A stretch of DNA of 64,000 nucleotides, taken from NCBI RefSeq assembly GCF_028714775.1, contig NZ_JAQTLS010000007.1:62001-126000 (forward strand), read 5' to 3'. This document shows positions 57,914 to 64,000 of this stretch, one piece after another. Below the pieces are notes generated by a model. That model did no database searches, had not been told where the DNA came from, and saw only the letters and a list, made by a program, of their open reading frames with translations. The DNA is from Thiothrix sp. (GTDB lineage: Bacteria; Pseudomonadota; Gammaproteobacteria; Thiotrichales; Thiotrichaceae). The stretch's first letter is position 1. Every line of letters begins with the position of its first letter. The position numbers were made by a program, and so were the translations under genes.

Positions 57914-60900
57914 TCAATGCGGCAAAACATCAACATTCGCCTTGCCGTTTACTGCTTTTAATTCGGTCACTTGCGGTTTATCCCACGAACCTGTCACCCG
58001 ATAACGGAAGCCACCGGCGCTTTTCAGTTTTTCAGCCGCATCCTTTTCAGTCAGTGAGTTAAACAACAACATTGCTGCCCCGCCGCCTAAACCACCGACG
58101 GCTGCACCCACGACTGGCAGGGTAGAACGCAAGTTCGGCATAACCGTCACGTGCTGGTCATGGGTTTTACGTATCAGGTCGGAACTGCCCCGGATACCCG
58201 CGACCATCGCGGCGGCTTTGACGACCGTATCCTGCGTGGTCAATACCCCATTATTAAGCTGGAAATGCCCTGTGATTTCATCAAAAGTAATCCCTTTGCC
58301 AGTCATATCGCTGAAATCCAACGCCAAACGCTTCGATAGGTGTTGCATATCCAGTAACCCCAACAAACGCCCGATACCGGGATCGACCTCACTCAAACTG
58401 CCTTTCGCGAGAGTCACTTGGGCATCCCCGCTCAACTTGGCGAGAGAAACCGCAAATGGCGCACTATCCCAATTCAAGTGGGCAAGCGCATTCAATTCCC
58501 CACCTTTGAATCCTGTTTCATCACTTTGCGTTGTCAATAATTTACCCGGCTCAGCAATATGCACCTTAGCCTCCAGTTCGGTGCGCCCACTTCCATCTTC
58601 AGCTTCATACCAGCGCCCTTGCGTGGTAGTTAGTGTCAATTGTGGGTTGCGGATTTCCAGCGTTTTAATCTGCAAATCGCGCCGTGTTTTATTCATGTCC
58701 AAGGTTAATTGCTGGATGGGAAAATCCCCTTTTCTGCAATCCCGGCAGCTTAGGCGCATGGAGGGAAAATCCGCCGGAGATAAGCCTTTGCCACCCATTT
58801 CTGCTGCTTGCCCCGAAGCACTGTCCAGTTGGTCGAGGTCAATGTCATGCAAATCGACATTCACCCGACCTGATGCCGTATTCTTGAGTGGCAGGAACAG
58901 ATTCGCCTGCACTTTATCGGCTTGCAAATGCGCCTGCACAACATCGGTGCTAGTCGCGGTCAGTTTAGCATCACCAAAGGATTGCCCCCCCAAACGTAAA
59001 TCCGGCATCGTCGCATCAACAGTCACCGCCCCCTTGCGTGGCAACCGCGCCTGCACTGTCAACAGCTTTTCCATTTGCACCCGTGCCTGCCATGCCTGTG
59101 CGGAATCAAAAGGAATTTCCAGATCGACCTGCACATCGCGGCTTTGGCCTGAGGGTTTGCCCAGCGGGGCGGGCAGTTTGATTTCCACCCCTTGCAACTG
59201 GCTTTGGGCGTGGACTTTCAGGCTGGCACTGGATTTTCCTGCTGCAAAATTAAAGGCAGGCAATTCCAAGCGGGTCGCAATTGCCGCTTTACCGCGCAAA
59301 TTGCCAGCCAGCGCGTGCAAACTATCGGGCAGGAAGGTGGCTGGTTCATTGTGCTGCTGTAAATTCACCGTAATGCGGTTACTGGCTTTGTCGGTAGCCG
59401 CAGTAATCTGTAAGGGTTGTTGGCGGTATTCGCCGGAAGCAGCCTCGGCACTGACCCCAAATTGATCAAAATGGACATTGCCATTGAGCTTACTGAAGGT
59501 TTGGTCGTATTCGGGAATAGCAAAGGTATTACTGTGCAAACCGACCAAGCCATCCACAGTAACGCCCTTTTTCGCAAAAACCGGGGCATCCAGCGGCACA
59601 TCCAATTTCAAACGCAAATTCGAGCTACCGGAGAATTTTGCCACTTGCATGAAATCCCGCAAATTCCGGCCAATCGGAGCGCTTTGCAGGTAATTCATGT
59701 GCGCTTGCAAATCACCTTGGGTTTGCAAATCCAGCAGCAGGTGGGTTTCCCCCAGCATATCGGGAATATCGACCGTCCCGCCCGTTACTACCAAATCCAT
59801 GATCCGTGCAGTTTTCACTTTGGCTGCCATACCCGCGTTGTGGAAACGTAATTCGCCCTGCACCTCACGCGCTTCAGGCCATTCGGGCAGATAAGCCAAC
59901 ACGCCTTTTTCAATATCAAAACGGATGTCGAATACGCCCGGCTTGCCCTTAAACGGGAAATCTGCCGGATTGCCGCGCAGGATAAACTCGCCCTTAGGTA
60001 CATAGCCGGAAACAATCGCGGTTTTCAACCATTCTTCAGTGCTATCTAGGACAATGGCGGGGATGTAATCGCGCACATTATCGACCGTGCGGCGGGTATT
60101 AAAGGTCATGTTAAGGTCAATATCGGGCGCTTTGTCGGTCAGCATTTCCAGTTTGCCGCCACCTTGCAGCCATGCATCCGGGTTTTGTGCTTGCAAGCCG
60201 GTCATTTGCCAATGCCAACCATCGTCTTTTACCTGCCATTGCAGGGCTGCATCCATTTTGTCCAAACGTAAGGGGCGCTCAAACCATTGCGGGTAGGTGA
60301 ATACGCTGTCCTTGACTGCCACATTGACCTTGCCACCCGCATTGTCAGCTTTGAAAGTGGCGTTGATGTTATCCAGTGCTGGGACTTTCCCCGCACCGCG
60401 CAAACCAAGGTTTGTCACTTCACCTTCGCCGCTGATATGTAAAGGTTTGCCCGCTTGAGATTGGATATTGGCATCCAGCACCAGCCCCCCGGCACTGACG
60501 CCATACTTTTGCAATAAGGGGGAAGGCAAGGCGGCAAGGTTGAAAATCCGCGTGCGGGCGTGCAGCTTGCCATCCCATTCGGGGTTTCCATCCGTTCCCT
60601 TAACCTGTTTCAGCACCGCATCCAAGCCAAGCGTTTCACCAATGGCAGACGGGAACTTCGCTTCAGCTTGCAAGGTGATTTCATCAGATAAAAATTCGCC
60701 GGTAAATTTCAGGCCATCCAGCGCCAAGGTACGGTGGTTGGTAGCATCCATCCAATGGACAGAACCGCCATCAATGCTGATCCAAATCGGGGATTTGCGT
60801 TCAATGTTCAAGGCCGTATTACTTTGCCCCGGCAATGGGAAAGTCAAACCTTGGACTTCGGGCAAGTTATCGCCCTCTTGCCGCAGGATAAATTCCACGT

Positions 60901-61267
60901 CTTCCAAACGGATGTCGCCGGGCTGCAAGCGCAAGGTACGCAGGCTTTCGCGCCAATCCAAACTCAAAGCAAGCTGGCGGATGTGGATGGGTGCATAGCC
61001 GGATTTTTCCGTCAGTTGCAGGTTTTCCATGATCCAGCGCGGGTTTTCACTTTCACGGTCAACGCGAATTTTGCCAATGGTGATCTGGTTGCCGACGAAA
61101 CTGGAGAGTTCCTTTTCCAATACATCTTTGTAGTCGCCGACCATGGGCAACCAGAAATTCGCTAACCCCACCAATGCCACCAAGAAAATGGCAATATGGA
61201 AAAAAAGCGTTAGCAGCAGGTAGGTCAGGCGTAAAACAAAACCACCCTGCCCGCTATAGCAGAACAA
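57914..61267 (-). CDS. yhdP: YhdP-like AsmA-family envelope protein (phospholipid transport candidate)
   Basis: An 1117-residue protein with one N-terminal membrane segment (LLLTLFFHIAIFLVALVGLA) and a very long beta-rich periplasmic part. DUF3971 in the middle, AsmA-like C-terminus (ALDFSDMTGKGITFDEITGHF; AAMVAGIRGSSDLI). Known relatives form bridges that carry lipids between the membranes. The likely start is TTG at 61267, with AGGAG 10 bp upstream, overlapping rng by 14 bp; no ATG precedes the membrane segment except far inside rng. Confidence 0.85.
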   Translation of the reverse strand: MFCYSGQGGFVLRLTYLLLTLFFHIAIFLVALVGLANFWLPMVGDYKDVLEKELSSFVGNQITIGKIRVDRESENPRWIMENLQLTEKSGYAPIHIRQLALSLDWRESLRTLRLQPGDIRLEDVEFILRQEGDNLPEVQGLTFPLPGQSNTALNIERKSPIWISIDGGSVHWMDATNHRTLALDGLKFTGEFLSDEITLQAEAKFPSAIGETLGLDAVLKQVKGTDGNPEWDGKLHARTRIFNLAALPSPLLQKYGVSAGGLVLDANIQSQAGKPLHISGEGEVTNLGLRGAGKVPALDNINATFKADNAGGKVNVAVKDSVFTYPQWFERPLRLDKMDAALQWQVKDDGWHWQMTGLQAQNPDAWLQGGGKLEMLTDKAPDIDLNMTFNTRRTVDNVRDYIPAIVLDSTEEWLKTAIVSGYVPKGEFILRGNPADFPFKGKPGVFDIRFDIEKGVLAYLPEWPEAREVQGELRFHNAGMAAKVKTARIMDLVVTGGTVDIPDMLGETHLLLDLQTQGDLQAHMNYLQSAPIGRNLRDFMQVAKFSGSSNLRLKLDVPLDAPVFAKKGVTVDGLVGLHSNTFAIPEYDQTFSKLNGNVHFDQFGVSAEAASGEYRQQPLQITAATDKASNRITVNLQQHNEPATFLPDSLHALAGNLRGKAAIATRLELPAFNFAAGKSSASLKVHAQSQLQGVEIKLPAPLGKPSGQSRDVQVDLEIPFDSAQAWQARVQMEKLLTVQARLPRKGAVTVDATMPDLRLGGQSFGDAKLTATSTDVVQAHLQADKVQANLFLPLKNTASGRVNVDLHDIDLDQLDSASGQAAEMGGKGLSPADFPSMRLSCRDCRKGDFPIQQLTLDMNKTRRDLQIKTLEIRNPQLTLTTTQGRWYEAEDGSGRTELEAKVHIAEPGKLLTTQSDETGFKGGELNALAHLNWDSAPFAVSLAKLSGDAQVTLAKGSLSEVDPGIGRLLGLLDMQHLSKRLALDFSDMTGKGITFDEITGHFQLNNGVLTTQDTVVKAAAMVAGIRGSSDLIRKTHDQHVTVMPNLRSTLPVVGAAVGGLGGGAAMLLFNSLTEKDAAEKLKSAGGFRYRVTGSWDKPQVTELKAVNGKANVDVLPH

Positions 61268-62732
61268 CGTCGAAGTGCTCCTGCGTATAAAGTGACTCCA
61301 CTTGTAGCCGGATTGGGATGCCGACAAATTGTTGTAATTCCGCGAGGCTGTCCGACTCTTCGTCGAGCAATAAATCAACCGTTTCTTGCGATGCCAGCAC
61401 CAGCAGTTCTTTGGCATCAAACTGGCGCACTGCCCGCAATATTTCGCGGAAAATTTCGTAACACACGGTTTCAGCAGTTTTCACAAAACCATTGCCGCCA
61501 CATGCTGGGCAGGGTTGGCACAAGATATGTTCAAGGCTTTCGCGGGTGCGTTTACGGGTCATTTCCACCAGCCCCAGTGGCGACACATCGCAGACGTAGG
61601 TTTTGGCGTAATCGCGCTCCAAGGACTTTTCCAGCAACTTCAGCACCTGTTGGCGGTGGTCGTGTTGCAGCATGTCGATGAAGTCGATGATGATAATGCC
61701 GCCGAGATTGCGCAAGCGTAACTGGCGGGCGATGGTTTGCGCCGCTTCCAGATTGGTGCGGAAAATGGTTTCTTCCAGATTGCGGCTACCGACAAAACCG
61801 CCGGTATTCACGTCAATGGTGGTCATCGCTTCGGTCTGGTCGATGATGACGTAACCGCCGGATTTAAGCGGAACCTTGCGTTGCAGGGCTTTCTGGATTT
61901 CTTCCTCAACCCCATGCAGGTCGAAAATCGGGCGTTCACCGGGGTAATGGGAAATCACGTCGGCAAGGTCGGGGATATATTTCTGGCTGAATTCAATCAC
62001 CCGGCTGGCTGTTTCTCGGGAATCAATCTGTACCCGCCCGATTTTTTCCCCCACCATGTCACGCAATACCCGCAATACCAAGGGCAGGTCGGAATAAACC
62101 AGCGTCGGCGCAGGCGATTCCGCCGAAATTTTAGCGATGCCTTGCCATAATTTACGCAGGAACGACATATCCCGGCGCAACTCTTCTTCGCTGATGCCAT
62201 CAGCCGCAGTGCGCACAATATAGCCGTAATCATCGTTGAACTCGGTACGTAGCTGCTCGATCAGCACCCGCAGGCGTTCACGTTCTGCACCCTCTTCAAT
62301 CTTGCCGGAAACACCAATGTTGTTATTGTCGGGCATCAACACCAGAAAGCGCGAAGGGATAGTAACGTGCGTGGTCAGGCGTGCGCCTTTCGTCCCTAGC
62401 GGGTCTTTAATGACCTGCACCAGCAATTTTTTGCCTTCGTACAGCAATTCGCTGATTTGCACAGTGGGATGGGGGATGGTGTTACCGTTGAATTCTTCCA
62501 ACGAGGGGTGGGTCAGGTCAGAGGCGTGTAAAAAAGCAGATTTTTCCAAACCGATGTCGATGAACGCAGCCTCCATCCCCGGCAACACGCGGCAGACTTT
62601 ACCTTTGTAAATATTGCCGACAATGCCTTTACGGGAAGTGCGCTCAATAAGCACCTCCTGCAAAGAGCCATTCTCAAGCAATGCTACCCGTGACTCTTGC
62701 GGGGTAACATTGATTAATAATTCTGCGCTCAT
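61254..62732 (-). CDS. rng: Ribonuclease G
   Basis: A 492-residue endoribonuclease acting on 5' ends of 16S rRNA and on mRNA. S1 domain in GNIYKGKVCRVLPGMEAAFI, catalytic Mg site in GGIIIIDFIDM, and the zinc-link CPACGGNGFV. No RNase E-type C-terminal scaffold, so it is RNase G. Starts 20 bp after maf and overlaps the yhdP start. Confidence 0.96.
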   Translation of the reverse strand: MSAELLINVTPQESRVALLENGSLQEVLIERTSRKGIVGNIYKGKVCRVLPGMEAAFIDIGLEKSAFLHASDLTHPSLEEFNGNTIPHPTVQISELLYEGKKLLVQVIKDPLGTKGARLTTHVTIPSRFLVLMPDNNNIGVSGKIEEGAERERLRVLIEQLRTEFNDDYGYIVRTAADGISEEELRRDMSFLRKLWQGIAKISAESPAPTLVYSDLPLVLRVLRDMVGEKIGRVQIDSRETASRVIEFSQKYIPDLADVISHYPGERPIFDLHGVEEEIQKALQRKVPLKSGGYVIIDQTEAMTTIDVNTGGFVGSRNLEETIFRTNLEAAQTIARQLRLRNLGGIIIIDFIDMLQHDHRQQVLKLLEKSLERDYAKTYVCDVSPLGLVEMTRKRTRESLEHILCQPCPACGGNGFVKTAETVCYEIFREILRAVRQFDAKELLVLASQETVDLLLDEESDSLAELQQFVGIPIRLQVESLYTQEHFDVVLL

Positions 62733-62752
62733 GATCTGCCTTGGTGGTTTTT

Positions 62753-63346
62753 TTACAATGTTTTTATACTTGCCGTTGCCAGCAGTTGTGCTGTTTCAAA
62801 TAAGGGTAAGCCCATGACCCCAGAATAGGAACCTTCCAACCGTTCGATGAAGACTGCGCCGCGCCCTTGGATGGCATACGCGCCCGCTTTGTCTTGTGGC
62901 TCCCCAGTTTCCCAGTATGCCAAAATTTCCATATCGGTGACTGAACGGAATTTGACCTTGCTGCGGTTTACCCGCACTTGCGTACCGTTTGCCGTGGTTA
63001 AAGCAATAGCGGTGAAAATCTCGTGCCAGTTACCGGACATGCGGCGCAACATGCGCTGGGCATCGGCAAAACTGCTGGGTTTCACCAGCAATTCACCCTC
63101 AAATAGCCCCAAGGTATCCGCGCCGAGCACGGGTAAAATGGGTGTATGCAATACGCCCCTACGGGCATTCCATACGGCTTCCGCCTTGGATTTGGCTAGG
63201 CGTTCGACCAAGGCTTCGGCGGCTTCACCCGGCAACGGGGTTTCATCCACGTCAGCGGTTTGCACCTCAAAACGGATGCCAATTTGTTCCAGCAATTCGC
63301 GGCGGCGCGGGGAGGCGGACGCCAAAATAATCTGCGGCTGCCCCAT
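62753..63346 (-). CDS. maf: Maf-family nucleoside triphosphate pyrophosphatase (YhdE type)
   Basis: A 197-residue house-cleaning enzyme. LASASPRRRELLEQIGI is the substrate-binding opening, then DVDETPLPGE and GADTLGLFEG with the catalytic Asp in ADT. YhdE-type enzymes act on dTTP, UTP and modified forms. Its place between rlmH and rng is the standard one. Confidence 0.93.
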   Translation of the reverse strand: MGQPQIILASASPRRRELLEQIGIRFEVQTADVDETPLPGEAAEALVERLAKSKAEAVWNARRGVLHTPILPVLGADTLGLFEGELLVKPSSFADAQRMLRRMSGNWHEIFTAIALTTANGTQVRVNRSKVKFRSVTDMEILAYWETGEPQDKAGAYAIQGRGAVFIERLEGSYSGVMGLPLFETAQLLATASIKTL

Positions 63347-63351
63347 TTACG

Positions 63352-63825
63352 TTAGTCTCCGCGATGGTAGGGGTGGTTCGTGAGAATGCTCCAAGCGCGG
63401 AATAATTGTTCTGCCACCACAATACGCACTAACGGATGTGGGAACGTCAGCGGCGACAGCGACCAGCTTTGCTCAGCACGTTGCAAACAAGCGGGGGAAA
63501 GCCCTTCCGGGCCACCCACCAATAAACTCACATCGCGCCCTGACATCAACCACTGGTCAAGTTGCTGGGAAAGTTGCTCCGTTGACCACGGTTTGCCTTT
63601 CACATCCAAAGTAATGACAAGGCTGCCATCGGGAACCGCTGCCAGCAGCTTTTCACCTTCGGTCTGGCGGATGCGCTGCAAATCACTGTTTTTGGTGCGC
63701 TTCTCGGCAGCAATTTCGCGGATCAACAACTGACATTGCGGCGGCATCCTTCCGGCGTATTCATCCGTGCCGGTATTCACCCACGCAGGCATTTTCGTGC
63801 CAATTGCCAGCAGGTGGATGCGCAT
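63352..63825 (-). CDS. rlmH: 23S rRNA (pseudouridine-1915-N3) methyltransferase
   Basis: A 157-residue SPOUT methyltransferase. [11 protein letters not shown] forms part of the SAM knot and [20 protein letters not shown] plus YHRGD the C-terminal trefoil. Normal family length (155). Lies 2 bp after rsfS and 5 bp before maf. Confidence 0.96.
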   Translation of the reverse strand: MRIHLLAIGTKMPAWVNTGTDEYAGRMPPQCQLLIREIAAEKRTKNSDLQRIRQTEGEKLLAAVPDGSLVITLDVKGKPWSTEQLSQQLDQWLMSGRDVSLLVGGPEGLSPACLQRAEQSWSLSPLTFPHPLVRIVVAEQLFRAWSILTNHPYHRGD

Positions 63826-64000
63826 TTAGGCAGTGCCTTCCCGGCTTTGCGGAATGCCCTGCCCCATTTCCCACAGCTTTTCGAGGTTGTAGAAATCGCG
63901 GGTGCTGGCGAGCATTACGTGCAAGATAATGTCGTTAAGGTCAACCAGCACCCATTCGGCATCCTGTTCGCCTTCGATACCCAACGGCGGCATCCCGGCT
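63826..64000 (-). CDS. rsfS: Ribosomal silencing factor RsfS, 5' part outside window
   Basis: The last 57 codons of a minus-strand gene. [20 protein letters not shown] and FYNLEKLW are the signature of the RsfS C-terminus, which binds ribosomal protein L14 and blocks subunit joining. The rest lies beyond position 64000. Directly followed by rlmH, as usual. Confidence 0.92.
   Translation of the reverse strand, partial: AGMPPLGIEGEQDAEWVLVDLNDIILHVMLASTRDFYNLEKLWEMGQGIPQSREGTA

Noticed and set aside
58218-59465. A 415-codon plus-strand ORF over yhdP
   Set aside because: Antisense to yhdP, Ser/Arg/Cys-rich shadow composition.

Overview
The window looks like chromosomal DNA from a gammaproteobacterium. 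The gene order rsfS-rlmH-maf-rng-yhdP-nitrilase-tldD-pmbA, the purMN pair, phoBR and glcDEF all fit. Codon use and the mix of surface polysaccharide genes, IS elements and CRISPR would suit a filamentous sulfur oxidiser of the Thiotrichales (Thiothrix/Thiolinea type), but that assignment is inference and I cannot confirm it.

Layout. (1) 1-19722: a surface-glycan (O-antigen or capsule) cluster, all on the + strand with many start/stop overlaps. It holds two NeuB-type synthase genes, a NeuA-type CMP-transferase, an inositol-phosphatase-family enzyme, two large bifunctional fusion genes, a Wzx flippase, a CDP-6-deoxyhexose set (rfbG, epimerase-like, rfbF, aminotransferases), glycosyltransferases and a Wzy-like polymerase. 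The last three genes are clearly AT-rich and look recently acquired. (2) About 19.77-24.3 kb: an IS graveyard with an IS481-type fragment, two IS3-family elements, an IS110/IS1111-type element and an IS5-type scrap. (3) 24401-30919: an exopolysaccharide operon with CpsB-type phosphatase, Wza-like lipoprotein, Wzc-like tyrosine kinase, a TPR protein and an O-antigen ligase/Wzy-like protein. (4) 30903-34404, minus strand: serS followed by a small envelope gene set (M23 peptidase, FecR-like secreted protein, small lipoprotein, permuted NlpC/P60-like protein). (5) 34505-41473: glcDEF, tgt, phoBR. (6) 41481-51941: a type I-G (formerly I-U) CRISPR-Cas locus with cas3, a small I-G-specific gene, csb1/cas7, csb2/cas5-cas6 and an array of 59 repeats. 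(7) 51977-64000: tRNA-Ser, purMN, and the minus-strand housekeeping operon rsfS to ppnP.

Most notable: the CRISPR array carries an exact 1433-bp tandem duplication of a 20-spacer block. Its locus lacks cas1, cas2, cas4 and a recognisable large Cas8/Csx17 subunit. It is bracketed by inverted copies of one 32-nt terminator hairpin, one of which is the terminator of tRNA-Ser. In the glycan cluster two unusual fusions (transferase-like domain + NeuB; SpsF-type cytidylyltransferase + LIC12162-type transferase) suggest a nonulosonate-type sugar route that physically couples synthesis or activation with transfer.
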